From Nostoc sp. JL34 (GTDB lineage Bacteria > Cyanobacteriota > Cyanobacteriia > Cyanobacteriales > Nostocaceae): a DNA stretch of 64,000 nucleotides. Position 1 is the stretch's first letter; each line of letters begins with the position of its first letter. Positions 28,310-37,612 of this stretch are shown here, in pieces. The notes under the pieces were generated by a model. It had not been told where the DNA came from. It saw only the letters and a program-made list of their open reading frames with translations, and did not search any database. The position numbers and the translations under genes were made by a program. The stretch is from assembly GCF_017114945.1 (NCBI RefSeq), contig NZ_JABXKQ010000039.1, forward strand, positions 23,541-87,540, written 5' to 3'.

Positions 28310-31300
28310 ATGAATAACCTGATTCTGGTTGTAGACAACGACGATTTCATGCGAATGCATCTGAGTGAGCTATTGACAGAAGCAGGGTATCAAGTGGTAG
28401 AAGCGAGTAACGGTTTAGAGGCGATCGCTACCTACACTCGCCTCCACCCAGATATAGTACTGTTAGATGCCCTGATGTCGGGGATGGATGGGTTTAGTTG
28501 CTGCGCTCAACTGCAAGCACTCCCCGATGGCAAAGATACACCAGTGTTAATAATTAGCGCTTTTTCTGATCAGGCTACCGTAGAGAAAGCTTTTGCTGTG
28601 GGTGCAGCTGATTTTATTACCAAGCCAATTCAATGGCCAATATTACGTCAAAGATTGCACCGTCTTCTGGAAGCTCATCGGGCTGTGCAGGAATTACGAC
28701 AGCAAACTGCCCAGGCACAATTGCGGGAAGCACAATTGTGCCTGGCATTAGACGCTGCTCGCATGGGCATCTGGAACTGGGATTTGCTAACGAACAAAAT
28801 TACTTGGTCAGAGAATCTGGAAGCACTTTTTGGCTTAGAAAAAGGGACTTTCAACTACACGTATGAAGCTTTTATCTGCTGCATTCATCCCCACGATCGC
28901 GATTATGTCAGGCGATCGCATCAGCAAGCTATTCAGGAGCGAGTCAAATATGACATCGAATTTCGCGTTGTTTTACCCGATGGGAGAATTCGCTTTTTAG
29001 CAGGTAAAGGAGTTGTCTTTGGGGATGCGTCTGGGGTGGCTGTGCAAATGTCTGGGGTATACATGGACATCACCAAGCGCAAGCAAGCGGAGGAGGCGCT
29101 AGAAGTTCATGCTCACCAGCAAGCGATGGTGGCAGAACTAAGTCAAATGGCCTTAGCTAGTACAGACTTGACTACACTGATGAACTCATGTGTGACAATC
29201 GTCGCCCAATGTCTCAAAGTTCAGTCTTGCAAAATTTTGGAACTACTGCCAGACGATCAAAGATTGCTGCTACGCGCCGGAGTAGGTTGGCAACCTGGAC
29301 TTGTGGGAAAGGCAACAGTTAGTGCGGGAATGAATTCTCAAGCTGGCTATACCCTGCTTTCCAAAGAACCAGTGATTGTTGATGACCTCCGTGCCGAAAC
29401 ACGATTTAATGGCCCACCACTGCTACATGACCATCAAGTAGTGAGCGGTATTAGCGTGGTGATTCATGGCAAAGAGCGTCCTTTTGGTGTCTTCGGGGCA
29501 CACACAACCAGACACCACACCTTCACCAGAGATGATATTTCTTTTCTGCAAGCTGTTGCCAACGTTCTCGCTACAGCCATTGAGCGCCAACGGATGCAAG
29601 ACGCACTCAAACAAAGCGAAGAACGCTGCCAGTTAGCCGTCCAGGGTAATAATGATGGGATTTGGGACTGGAACGTTGAAAATAATCAAGTATTTTTCTC
29701 CACTCGCTGGAAGGAAATGCTTGGTTACGAAGAACATGAGATTTCCAATCATTTCGACGAATGGGCAACACGAGTGCATCCAGATGATATTGGATTTGTC
29801 AGAGAAGCGATCGCTGATTACTTTGCTAAAATTACCCCGTTTTTTATCAGCGAACATCGAGTCCGGTGTAAAGATCACACCTACAAATGGGTTTTGGATC
29901 GCGGTCAGGCAGTATGGGATGAAGATGGTAATGTAGTGCGGATGACAAGTTGCTATACAGATATCACTGAACGCAAACAGGCAGAAGAACAATTGCGTCA
30001 GAGCGAAGAACGTTTTCAATTAGTTGCCCGTGCTAGCAATGATCTTTTATGGGACTGGGATTTGCTGACTGATGAGGTGTGGTGGAATCAAGCTTTACAA
30101 ACACTCTTTGGTTACTCGATAGAGCAAATAACATTCAATGTTAATTGGTGGTATGAACATATCCATCCAGACGACAGACAGAAAATCGCCTCGGAAACGA
30201 TGGCACTTATAGATAGCGGTGAAAAACTCTGGTTAAATGAATACCGCTTTCGCCGCGGTAACGGTTCCTATGCTTACGTTTTTGATCGCGGTTATGTCGT
30301 CCATGACCAAACAGGCAAGCCAGTGCGGATGATCGGGGCGATGATGGATATTAGCGAACGGCAAGCCGCACAGCGCGATCGCAATCGGGTACAAGCAGAA
30401 TTAGAACGCCAAAATATGCGATCGCAAATGTTCGCTAATATCACTCTGAAAATTCGTCAGTCTTTACAAATCGATGAAATTCTTCAAACCAGCGTCACAG
30501 AGGTACAAAAGCTACTGCTTGCCGACCGTGTACTAATCTTGCAGCTACAGCCAAACGGCTCTTTCATCGCAGTTCAAGAAGCAGTAGTTCCTGGTTTACC
30601 TGTTGTTATGGGTCAACAAATTATCGACCCTTGCTTTCGCGACGATTACATCCAAAAGTACCGCCAAGGGCGAATTAGTTCTATTAGCGACATCAAAGAA
30701 GCTGATATCCAACCTTGCCACATTGAATTGCTGCAACAATACGCCGTCATCGCCAACCTTATAGTCCCGATTTTCCTCAAAAATCAACTGTGGGGGCTAC
30801 TAATTGCCCATCAGTGCGCCCATCCCCGCCAGTGGACTCACTGGGAAATTGAATTTTTACAACAACTGGCAGATCAAATAGGCATTGCCTCAGCTCAAAG
30901 CCTGATTCTAGAACAAGAAACTCGGCAACGGCAAGAACTCGCTCGTTCCAATAAAGAACTGCAACAATTTGCATTTGTCGCCTCCCACGATTTGCAAGAG
31001 CCACTGCGTAAGATTACAACTTTTGGCGATCGGCTCAAAACCACCTGTGGCGACACGTTAACCGAACAGGGACGTGACTACCTAGAACGGATGCAGAATG
31101 CCGCCAACAGAATGCAGACATTGATTGAAGACTTATTGACACTTTCACGAGTTACTACCAGGGCACAGCCTTTTGTATCAGTAAATCTGTCAAAGATTGC
31201 CCAAGAGGTATTGTCTGATTTAGAAGTATATATCCAGCAAACAGGCGCAAGTGTAGAAATAACACAATTACCCACCATTAAAGCTGATCCTCTACAGATG

Positions 31301-31660
31301 CGCCAATTGCTGCAAAACCTGATCGGTAATGCCCTCAAATTTCACCGCCCCCAGACACCACCTGCGATCAAAATATATGGTAATATTTTAGACAATCAAG
31401 CAGATAACCTATCTGCTAATTCTGAAGTTTGTCAAATCATCGTAGAAGATAATGGTATTGGTTTTGAAGAAAAGTATCTGGAGCGCATTTTTAATGTTTT
31501 TCAACGTTTGCATAGTAGCATTGAATACGAAGGCACTGGCATAGGTTTAGCAATCTGCCGGAAAATTATCGAGCGTCATCATGGAAATATCACAGCCCAA
31601 AGCAAACCTGGGGAAGGAGCAAAATTTACGATCACATTGTCAATTAATTCTGATTCTTGA
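28310..31660 (+). CDS. Multi-sensor hybrid histidine kinase (REC-PAS-GAF-PAS-PAS-GAF-HisKA-HATPase)
   Basis: An 1116-residue soluble sensor kinase. Order: receiver domain (1-120; acidic pocket VVDNDD, phospho-acceptor Asp53, Lys in FITKPI), PAS/PAC (about 150-262), GAF (about 275-430), two PAS/PAC (about 437-562 and 565-690), a second GAF (about 715-865), HisKA with FVASHDLQEPLRKI (His893), and the ATPase with NLIGNALKFH, VEDNGIGF and GTGIGLAICRKI. The H-box is of the phytochrome/Cph1 type. The GAF domains lack an obvious bilin-binding CH pair, so light sensing is not supported. An N-terminal REC implies input from another kinase. It precedes two more two-component genes on the same strand. 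Confidence 0.92.
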   Translation: MNNLILVVDNDDFMRMHLSELLTEAGYQVVEASNGLEAIATYTRLHPDIVLLDALMSGMDGFSCCAQLQALPDGKDTPVLIISAFSDQATVEKAFAVGAADFITKPIQWPILRQRLHRLLEAHRAVQELRQQTAQAQLREAQLCLALDAARMGIWNWDLLTNKITWSENLEALFGLEKGTFNYTYEAFICCIHPHDRDYVRRSHQQAIQERVKYDIEFRVVLPDGRIRFLAGKGVVFGDASGVAVQMSGVYMDITKRKQAEEALEVHAHQQAMVAELSQMALASTDLTTLMNSCVTIVAQCLKVQSCKILELLPDDQRLLLRAGVGWQPGLVGKATVSAGMNSQAGYTLLSKEPVIVDDLRAETRFNGPPLLHDHQVVSGISVVIHGKERPFGVFGAHTTRHHTFTRDDISFLQAVANVLATAIERQRMQDALKQSEERCQLAVQGNNDGIWDWNVENNQVFFSTRWKEMLGYEEHEISNHFDEWATRVHPDDIGFVREAIADYFAKITPFFISEHRVRCKDHTYKWVLDRGQAVWDEDGNVVRMTSCYTDITERKQAEEQLRQSEERFQLVARASNDLLWDWDLLTDEVWWNQALQTLFGYSIEQITFNVNWWYEHIHPDDRQKIASETMALIDSGEKLWLNEYRFRRGNGSYAYVFDRGYVVHDQTGKPVRMIGAMMDISERQAAQRDRNRVQAELERQNMRSQMFANITLKIRQSLQIDEILQTSVTEVQKLLLADRVLILQLQPNGSFIAVQEAVVPGLPVVMGQQIIDPCFRDDYIQKYRQGRISSISDIKEADIQPCHIELLQQYAVIANLIVPIFLKNQLWGLLIAHQCAHPRQWTHWEIEFLQQLADQIGIASAQSLILEQETRQRQELARSNKELQQFAFVASHDLQEPLRKITTFGDRLKTTCGDTLTEQGRDYLERMQNAANRMQTLIEDLLTLSRVTTRAQPFVSVNLSKIAQEVLSDLEVYIQQTGASVEITQLPTIKADPLQMRQLLQNLIGNALKFHRPQTPPAIKIYGNILDNQADNLSANSEVCQIIVEDNGIGFEEKYLERIFNVFQRLHSSIEYEGTGIGLAICRKIIERHHGNITAQSKPGEGAKFTITLSINSDS

Positions 31661-31983
31661 TTTTTCTTCCTGGAGAGGGATTAATACTAGATCCCAAAAT
31701 TAGCTTAATTGTACAACTGCACTCTGTAATTTGTAGGACTAATGCATTGTACAAATCAACCATCATGTTAATTCTTAATAGGATTCGATTATTTCAGACT
31801 ATTGGCGACTACCACAGCGGTTTGTCGTTAAATATCGCTTCTTAGTATTGAAAAAATAAAACTTTCATATCTAAACACATAGATTGCATATTTGATTCTT
31901 TTTGTCAACGTAACAGTTGCCATCTGTTCCAAGTTAACAACTTGATTCATACTAATAAACCAATGCAAAGGAGACGATGCATA

Positions 31984-32481
31984 GTGAAGGGCCGAGAAAA
32001 AAACCTCACAATCTTAATGGCTGATGATGATGAAGACGACGGCATCTTAGTTCGTGAGGCCTTGGCAGAAAGTCAATTGCCAATTGAACTATACATTGTG
32101 AGTAATGGTGAAGAATTAATGGATTATCTGTACCACCGTGGTCGATATGCTAACAACAGCAAGACGCCGCATCCGGGTTTGATTTTATTAGATTTGAACA
32201 TGCCGAAAATTGATGGTCTTGAGGCACTCAAAGAGATAAAAGCTGACCCACAACTGCGGCAAATTCCAGTTGTAGTACTGTCAACATCACGAGCAGAAGA
32301 AGATATATATAATACTTACAATTTGGGCGCGAATTCTTTCATCATTAAGCCAGTGGCTTTTGCCTCATTGGTTGAGGTTATGAAAACTTTAGTTAAATAC
32401 TGGTTTGAAATTGTGAAACTGCCACTAGAAGCAGTGGGAGAAAAACATGGACAAAAGCCCTATCAAAGTTCTGTTCATTGA
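31984..32481 (+). CDS. Rcp1-type single-domain response regulator
   Basis: A CheY-like regulator of the group that pairs with phytochrome-like kinases (Rcp1). ILMADDDEDD gives the acidic pocket and LILLDLNMPKIDG the phospho-acceptor Asp; the long alpha4 insertion (YHRGRYANNSKTPHPG) and VVLSTSRAEEDI are typical of Rcp1. I choose the GTG start at 31984, 10 nt after a GGAG, giving 165 residues; ATG 31963 and TTG 31942 are upstream options. The 3' end overlaps the next kinase by 35 nt. It follows the large kinase by 323 nt, and its C-terminus has an extra charged tail. It probably receives phosphate from one of the flanking kinases. Confidence 0.88.
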   Translation: MKGREKNLTILMADDDEDDGILVREALAESQLPIELYIVSNGEELMDYLYHRGRYANNSKTPHPGLILLDLNMPKIDGLEALKEIKADPQLRQIPVVVLSTSRAEEDIYNTYNLGANSFIIKPVAFASLVEVMKTLVKYWFEIVKLPLEAVGEKHGQKPYQSSVH

Positions 32482-34336
32482 TGATGACGAAGACGACTAT
32501 ATTTTGACTCGTTATTGGTTTAATGAATTTCAGGTAGCAAACTGTGAGCTGGAATGGGTAAACAATTATGAAGCAGCAAGGAATGCGATCGCTCGCTACC
32601 AACATGACATTTATCTTGTAGACTACCGTTTGGGGCCACACAATGGACTGGAACTTTTGCGCGAAGCAATTGCCAACGGCTGTTGTTCTCCGATAATTTT
32701 GCTGACTGGTCAAGGCGACTGGGAAATAGATATCGAAGCGATGAAAGCTGGAGCCGCAGATTATCTCGAAAAAAGTAAGTTGACTGCGCCTTTGTTAGAG
32801 CGTTCTATCCGCTATGCCATTGAGCGGAAACAAACAGAACAGAAAATCCGCGAACAAGCTGCCTTACTAGATGTTGCCACCGATGCAATTTTTGTCCGTG
32901 ATTTAGACGATAAAATTTTATTTTGGAACAAAGCTGCCCAAAGTCTGTACGGTTGGAAAAAAGAAGAAGCTCTTAATAAGAAGACACGAGTTCTTTGGCA
33001 TGAAAAACATCTGTCTCAAGTTCAAGAAGCACTCAGTATTCTGATGAAAAATGGCTCTTGGGAGGGCGAGTTACAGCAAAAAACAAAATCAGGTAAAGAA
33101 ATTATTGTTGAAAGCCGTTGGACATTAGTGCATGAATTTGGTAATAAAGCACAATCTTTCCTCGTTGTTAACACGGATATTACACAAAAAAAACAATTAG
33201 AAGCGCAATTTCTCCGCGCCCAGCGATTGGAAAGTATTGGCACTTTAGCGAGTGGTATCGCCCACGACCTGAATAATGTTCTTGCCCCGATTCTGATGAC
33301 AGCCCAACTGTTAGAAGCACAAGTTCATGATGAGCGTTCTCGGCGACTGTTACCAATATTAATTACAAACGCTAAACGTGGGGCAAATTTAGTCAAACAA
33401 GTATTATCTTTTACTCGCGGGCTTGAAGGCGATCGCACAATTTTACAATTAAAGCATTTAATAATAGAAATTCAGCAAATTATCAAAGAAACTTTTCCCA
33501 AATCTATTGAGGTTTCTACTCAAATTCCCCAAAATCTTTGGACTGTATGCGGCGATGCGACCCAACTGCATCAAGTACTGATGAATTTGTGTGTCAATGC
33601 TCGTGATGCTATGCCAAATGGTGGAACTTTGAAAATATTGGCGGAAAATCTCTTAATTGATGAAAATTACGCCAAGATGCATATAGATGCTAAAGTTGGT
33701 CATCACATTGTTATTACTATTAGTGATGGGGGAATTGGTATTCCAACAGAAATTTTAGATCGGATATTTGAGCCATTTTTTACTACCAAAGAACTTGGTA
33801 AAGGTACTGGTCTTGGTCTTTCTACAGTACTTGGCATTATTAAAAGCCACGGCGGTTTTATCGACGTATACAGCGAACAAGGAAAAGGCAGCCAATTTAA
33901 GGTGTATTTGCCAGCACAAGATGCGAAAGAAACTATAGAAGAACAAGAACAGGGATTACCTTCAGGTCAAGGAGAATTAATTTTAGTTGTAGATGACGAA
34001 GCCGCAATTCGAGATGTGACAAAAACATCTCTAGAATGCCATAACTACAAAGCAATCACAGCTAGTGATGGCATTGAAGCAATAGCCTTATATGCAGAAC
34101 ATCGAGATGAAATCTCTCTTGTATTAACTGATATGGTCATGCCGTCTATGGATGGGATAACTACTATCCGTACCCTGCGAAAAATTAACCCAGATGTCAA
34201 AATTATTGCTGTCAGTGGACTGAGTTCAGCTGATAAAGTTACTACAGCTTATAACATGGGTATCAAAGCCTTTTTATCTAAGCCTTATACAGCTAGCCAA
34301 TTATTGCAAGCCATTAGCACAGTTAAGAAGAGTTAG
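32447..34336 (+). CDS. Hybrid histidine kinase (REC-PAS-HisKA-HATPase-REC)
   Basis: A 629-residue soluble hybrid kinase. N-terminal receiver (1-125; FIDDDEDDYI, phospho-acceptor Asp59 in LVDYRLG), PAS (about 135-255; ALLDVATDAIFVRDLDDKIL), HisKA with GIAHDLNNVLAPI (His273), ATPase with NLCVNARDAMPNGG and GTGLGLSTVLGII, and a C-terminal receiver (about 505-629; VVDDEAAIRD, Asp562 in LTDMVMPSMDG). The kinase core is of the NtrB-like 'HDLNN' type found in many hybrid kinases. The start lies 35 nt inside the upstream regulator gene, so translation of the two is probably coupled. Confidence 0.93.
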   Translation: MDKSPIKVLFIDDDEDDYILTRYWFNEFQVANCELEWVNNYEAARNAIARYQHDIYLVDYRLGPHNGLELLREAIANGCCSPIILLTGQGDWEIDIEAMKAGAADYLEKSKLTAPLLERSIRYAIERKQTEQKIREQAALLDVATDAIFVRDLDDKILFWNKAAQSLYGWKKEEALNKKTRVLWHEKHLSQVQEALSILMKNGSWEGELQQKTKSGKEIIVESRWTLVHEFGNKAQSFLVVNTDITQKKQLEAQFLRAQRLESIGTLASGIAHDLNNVLAPILMTAQLLEAQVHDERSRRLLPILITNAKRGANLVKQVLSFTRGLEGDRTILQLKHLIIEIQQIIKETFPKSIEVSTQIPQNLWTVCGDATQLHQVLMNLCVNARDAMPNGGTLKILAENLLIDENYAKMHIDAKVGHHIVITISDGGIGIPTEILDRIFEPFFTTKELGKGTGLGLSTVLGIIKSHGGFIDVYSEQGKGSQFKVYLPAQDAKETIEEQEQGLPSGQGELILVVDDEAAIRDVTKTSLECHNYKAITASDGIEAIALYAEHRDEISLVLTDMVMPSMDGITTIRTLRKINPDVKIIAVSGLSSADKVTTAYNMGIKAFLSKPYTASQLLQAISTVKKS

Positions 34337-34469
34337 GGATTGGGGAAGGTGGGGCCCCCTCTGGGGATAAGGGGTAATGGGGACTGGGAATTACTAATTT
34401 GTCAAACTTGAGAGTTATAATTTAGTAACTCATAACTCATAACGCCTAACTTTTAATATTTAATTCCCC

Positions 34470-34853
34470 ATGACGAAGGATGAAGTATTAGCGGCTAATG
34501 CAGCTTTTTATCGAGCTTTTGAAAGAAAAGATATTGAGACAATGAGTGCCGTATGGTCACAAGGAACTGGTAGTTTTTGTATTCATCCTGGAAGTAATAT
34601 ACTGCGTGGTTGGAAGGAAATTCGCACATCTTGGGAGCAAATATTTAAAAACACCGCTTATATTGAAATAAACACAGATATAATTGCTACAGATATAACT
34701 GATAATATCGCCTATATTGTCCTGAGAGAAAATGTGTTCCAAGTAGTAGGTGGAAGAAGGCTGGAGGCACAATCAACAGCTACAAATGTATTTCATTTCC
34801 TTGGTGGTAAGTGGTATTTAGTTCATCATCACGGCAGCCCAATTTTGCGGTAA
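34470..34853 (+). CDS. NTF2-like / SnoaL-like family protein
   Basis: A 127-residue cone-shaped alpha+beta protein: N-terminal helix VLAANAAFYRAFERKDIETM, VWSQGTGSFCIHPG, GWKEIRTSWEQIF, and final strands NVFHFLGGKWYLVHHHGSP. This matches the nuclear transport factor 2-like group seen across bacteria, close to ketosteroid-isomerase-like proteins. No catalytic pair is confidently seen. It is plus strand, 133 nt after the kinase and just before the repeat block at 34861. Function unknown. Confidence 0.82.
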   Translation: MTKDEVLAANAAFYRAFERKDIETMSAVWSQGTGSFCIHPGSNILRGWKEIRTSWEQIFKNTAYIEINTDIIATDITDNIAYIVLRENVFQVVGGRRLEAQSTATNVFHFLGGKWYLVHHHGSPILR

Positions 34854-34877
34854 GGTATCTGGGGACTGGGGACTGGG

Positions 34878-35001
34878 GACTGGGGACTAGGGAAGAAGCA
34901 AGGGAGCAGGGAGCAGGGAGCAAGGGAGAAGAGTTTTCCCCTCCGCCCCCTGCACCCCGCCCCTCTGCCTCTTTTCAATGCCCAATGCCCAATGCCCAAT
35001 G
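34878..35001. repeat. 124-bp direct repeat, left copy beside pyrR
   Basis: The 124-nt sequence runs from GACTGGGGACTAGGG through AGCAGGG repeats and a C-rich CCCCTCCGCCCC block to CCCAATG units. It is repeated at 35597-35720 with one visible mismatch. The copies bracket pyrR in direct orientation, 719 nt apart. It is made of the same short G/C-rich modules seen elsewhere in the window. Confidence 0.95.
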
Positions 35002-35027
35002 ACTAATGACTAATGACTAATGACTAA
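35000..35027. repeat. STRR: four TGACTAA heptamers at the pyrR 3' end
   Basis: Four perfect heptamers (28 nt). The minus-strand pyrR stop codon (35017-35019) lies inside them, so the last residues of PyrR are repeat-encoded. Confidence 0.95.
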
Positions 35028-35553
35028 TCAATTCCACTGCATCTCGTCCATCGGAATTTTGTAAGTAAACTTTGATAATTTCTTCTTTCGCAGTAGGCAA
35101 TTTTTTGCCAATAAAATCTGGGTGAATTGGTAATTCTCGATGACCTCTATCTACTAATACAGCTAAACGAATCACCTCTGGTCTACCGTAATCATTGACT
35201 GCGTTCAAGGCAGCGCGAATTGTCCGTCCTTTGAAAATCACATCATCTACGAGTACAACGGTTTTTCCTGTAAGGTCAAAGGGAATTTCGCTTTTTGTTG
35301 GAGTCCGCAATCCAATTTTGTCGAGGTCATCTCGATAAAATGTAATGTCCAAAGCACCGACTGACACAGCTACACCTTCCAGCGTCTCAATCTGACGTGC
35401 CAACAATTCGGCTAATAACGCACCCCTAGTATAAATACCTAGAAGAACCAGTTGAGACAAATCACGCGTCCTTTCCACAATTTGAGAGGCAAGGCGAGTC
35501 AAGGTACGACGGATTTCTTCGGATGAGAGAATTTCAACGACTTTGGCAGACAT
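35017..35553 (-). CDS. pyrR: Bifunctional PyrR pyrimidine regulator / uracil phosphoribosyltransferase
   Basis: A 178-residue type I phosphoribosyltransferase. The PRPP-binding loop is [18 protein letters not shown] (residues 99-116), and [18 protein letters not shown] is the PyrR-specific signature that separates it from Upp. In Firmicutes PyrR binds pyr mRNA leaders; in cyanobacteria the regulatory role is less clear, and the gene is monocistronic here. The C-terminal ISH and the stop codon come from heptamer repeat DNA. It is isolated between two copies of a 124-bp direct repeat, so recombination between them would delete the gene. Confidence 0.95.
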   Translation of the reverse strand: MSAKVVEILSSEEIRRTLTRLASQIVERTRDLSQLVLLGIYTRGALLAELLARQIETLEGVAVSVGALDITFYRDDLDKIGLRTPTKSEIPFDLTGKTVVLVDDVIFKGRTIRAALNAVNDYGRPEVIRLAVLVDRGHRELPIHPDFIGKKLPTAKEEIIKVYLQNSDGRDAVELISH

Positions 35554-35596
35554 AGCTATAGACTGATACCCCTAAAGAATTAGGGACTGGGATGGA

Positions 35597-35720
35597 GACT
35601 GGGGACTAGGGAAGAAGCAAGGGAGCAGGGAGCAGGGAGCAAGGGAGAAGAGTTTTCCCCTCCGCCCCCTGCACCCCGCCCCTCTGCCTCTTTTCAATGC
35701 CCAATGCTCAATGCCCAATG
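35597..35720. repeat. 124-bp direct repeat, right copy beside pyrR
   Basis: Second copy of 34878-35001, same orientation, identical apart from one C/T difference near the CCCAATG end. It occupies most of the gap between pyrR and cobD. Confidence 0.95.
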
Positions 35721-35734
35721 CCCTATATTTATCA

Positions 35735-36706
35735 TTACTTATTCGGAAGTATTAAAAATATAGTGATCGCTATTCCTAACCATAGCAAACAACAATATCG
35801 AGTCAGCTGCAAAGCATTCTGAATAGAAGTTGTACTAATGGGATAAATAGGATCTCCTAGCAGTGGTTTGTACTTCGCTACCCCGCGATACCAATTTGTA
35901 CCACCCATCTGCACACCCAAAAAGGCAGCGTAGGCGCACTCACTCCAGCCAGAATTGGGACTAGGATCATGAATTGCATCTCGATGACAAGTTCGCCAAA
36001 CATGCATCGGTTTACCCGATAACAACGCCAAAGTCACGACTGTTAAGCGACAAGGTAGCCAAGTCAAATAATCTTCTAGCCGCGCACAGAACCATCCTAA
36101 ATAAGTATAGGGTGCTTCTCGGTAGCCCACCATTGAATCAAGGGTACTGCTGGCTTTATATGCTAAAGCCAAAGGAGTTGGCCCCACAACTGGTATAAAG
36201 ACACCAACAATTGCATAAAAAAGCGGAGCCATTACTCCATCGGTGGCATTTTCTGCAACGGTTTCTAAAACGGCTCGTGAAACTTCTGCTTGTGAGAGGT
36301 TTTGGGTATCTCGACCAACATAATTACTTAAAATCTTCCGAGCCTTGTCCAAATCTCCTACTGTTAAAGGTTGTAAAACAGCCTCCGCTGCTGCTCGTAA
36401 ACTTCTGCCAGCAAAACAACTAGCCAAAAGAATACTATCTATTGCAATACCCAACAACGGATGAACCCATCTGGCACTTTGAATAATCAAAAAGCCAATA
36501 AACCCACTACCAATTATTAGGATAATGCCTAGTACAATTCCAGCTAGGCGTTGTGTTAGAGAATTTTGACACAATTGGAGAGAAAATTTGGTCAGACGAG
36601 AAATTACCCATCCCATAACTTGCACTGGATGAGGCCAATCCCAAGGATCGCCAATTAAATAATCTAAAAGTGCAGCAATTATTAAAATATAGATATTATT
36701 AGTCAT
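35735..36706 (-). CDS. cobD: Adenosylcobinamide-phosphate synthase
   Basis: CobD/CbiB family integral membrane enzyme that joins aminopropanol (phosphate) to adenosylcobyric acid in cobalamin synthesis. The 323-residue protein has about 5-6 membrane segments, the N-terminal LDYLIGDPWDWPHPVQVMG signature, VGRDTQNLSQAEVSRAVLETVAEN in two parts at 139-162, and DPSPNSGWSECAYAAFLG. The start ATG at 36706 is made from heptamer repeat DNA (ATGACTAAT), as in menC. Length is normal. No cobalamin riboswitch is visible upstream. It lies 76 nt after the Rrf2 gene on the same strand. Confidence 0.94.
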   Translation of the reverse strand: MTNNIYILIIAALLDYLIGDPWDWPHPVQVMGWVISRLTKFSLQLCQNSLTQRLAGIVLGIILIIGSGFIGFLIIQSARWVHPLLGIAIDSILLASCFAGRSLRAAAEAVLQPLTVGDLDKARKILSNYVGRDTQNLSQAEVSRAVLETVAENATDGVMAPLFYAIVGVFIPVVGPTPLALAYKASSTLDSMVGYREAPYTYLGWFCARLEDYLTWLPCRLTVVTLALLSGKPMHVWRTCHRDAIHDPSPNSGWSECAYAAFLGVQMGGTNWYRGVAKYKPLLGDPIYPISTTSIQNALQLTRYCCLLWLGIAITIFLILPNK

Positions 36707-36782
36707 AAGTCATAAGTCAAGGGTCAAGCAGGAGATGCTCTGCCTCCAGTCAAGGGTAAATATTTGGACTATTGACTATTGA

Positions 36783-37223
36783 CTAAACCACAAAGCTAGC
36801 TTCTTCCCCAAGGGAAGCTTGCCAACTACGAGCATCGTAATAAAGGTCTGCCAGAGTAATATTGTACAAAGCTTCTTTGAGCTTTTGGTTGAGTCTCTGC
36901 CAGAGGCTAAATGTTACCCAATCTTCGGGTTGTGCAGGTGCTGGGGTGTGATGAGGTAAATGGCTAGTCTCGCCAACTGCTTCTAAAATTTGTCCTATAG
37001 ATATTTGTACAGGCTCTCTTGCCAATTGGTATCCGCCGATGCTACCACGAATTGATTTCACTAACCCAGCACGACGCATTTCTATTAGTAATTTTTCGAG
37101 GTAAGGAGCTGGGATATCTTGGCGTTTAGCGATCGCTCTTACAGATACAGGGCCATATTTTGGCTGTAAACTCAAATCTAGCAACGCCTTTACACTATAG
37201 TGTCCTCTGGTAGTTAGTTTCAT
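36783..37223 (-). CDS. Rrf2-family transcriptional regulator without cysteines
   Basis: A 146-residue winged-helix regulator starting MKLTTRGHYSVKALLDL, the standard Rrf2 N-terminus; I therefore choose ATG 37223 over the upstream in-frame start at 37283, which lies in repeat DNA. The recognition helix region reads PAPYLEKLLIEMRRAGLVKSIRG (split about 48-70), with GGYQLAREP in the wing. IscR and NsrR hold an Fe-S cluster with three cysteines at about 90-106; this protein has no cysteine at all and has HLPHHTP there. It may sense something else or act without a cofactor. The stop codon lies in repeat DNA. It is divergent from cyAbrB. Confidence 0.9.
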   Translation of the reverse strand: MKLTTRGHYSVKALLDLSLQPKYGPVSVRAIAKRQDIPAPYLEKLLIEMRRAGLVKSIRGSIGGYQLAREPVQISIGQILEAVGETSHLPHHTPAPAQPEDWVTFSLWQRLNQKLKEALYNITLADLYYDARSWQASLGEEASFVV

Positions 37224-37612
37224 TTTGGCAAGCTTTATTGTTTGTCCTTTGTCATTTGTAAATAACCAATAACCAATGACCAATGACTAAGGATCAGTTT
37301 TGCTTATCATTCTGTGACTCAGTTATCATCCTCAACAACTAGACAACCTTTTGAGCGTTAGTTTAGAAAACTTAAAACAACTATAGTCTACCAGTAATTC
37401 ACAAACTATATATATAGTTATCAGCATTGCCAGCATTCTCTAAAATAGATTGTCTTGGCAATATTGGTAATGGCATAACAATTGTGCCTATGAGTGTAAT
37501 ATACTTGGCTAGGTTGAGATAAAAAACTAAAGGATTATGTTCCTATTAGCTCAACGTCAGCTAAAATAAAATCGATTCAAACACTTCAAACATTCATTTT
37601 CGACCTAAGTTG
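37224..37612. other. Divergent control region of rrf2 and cyAbrB genes
   Basis: This 389-base region contains repeat units CCAATAACCAATGACCAATGAC close to the Rrf2 start (read as several short units), an AT-rich central part, and a perfect 16-bp palindrome at 37404-37419. Promoters for both regulators should be here. Confidence 0.55.
37404..37419. promoter_or_regulatory. Perfect palindrome, candidate operator
   Basis: AACTATATATATAGTT is a perfect 16-bp dyad lying between two divergent regulator genes. Dimeric regulators such as Rrf2 bind AT-rich dyads of this size, so autoregulation is plausible. A related ACTATAG sits about 30 nt upstream (37380-37386). Confidence 0.4.

Noticed and set aside
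28310..31660. Large hybrid kinase considered as a phytochrome
   Set aside because: Neither GAF domain shows a bilin-binding Cys-His pair, and no PHY domain is seen; only the H-box resembles phytochrome kinases.
36707..36782. Cobalamin riboswitch before cobD
   Set aside because: Only 76 bases of repeat DNA separate cobD from the upstream gene; no B12-box is present.
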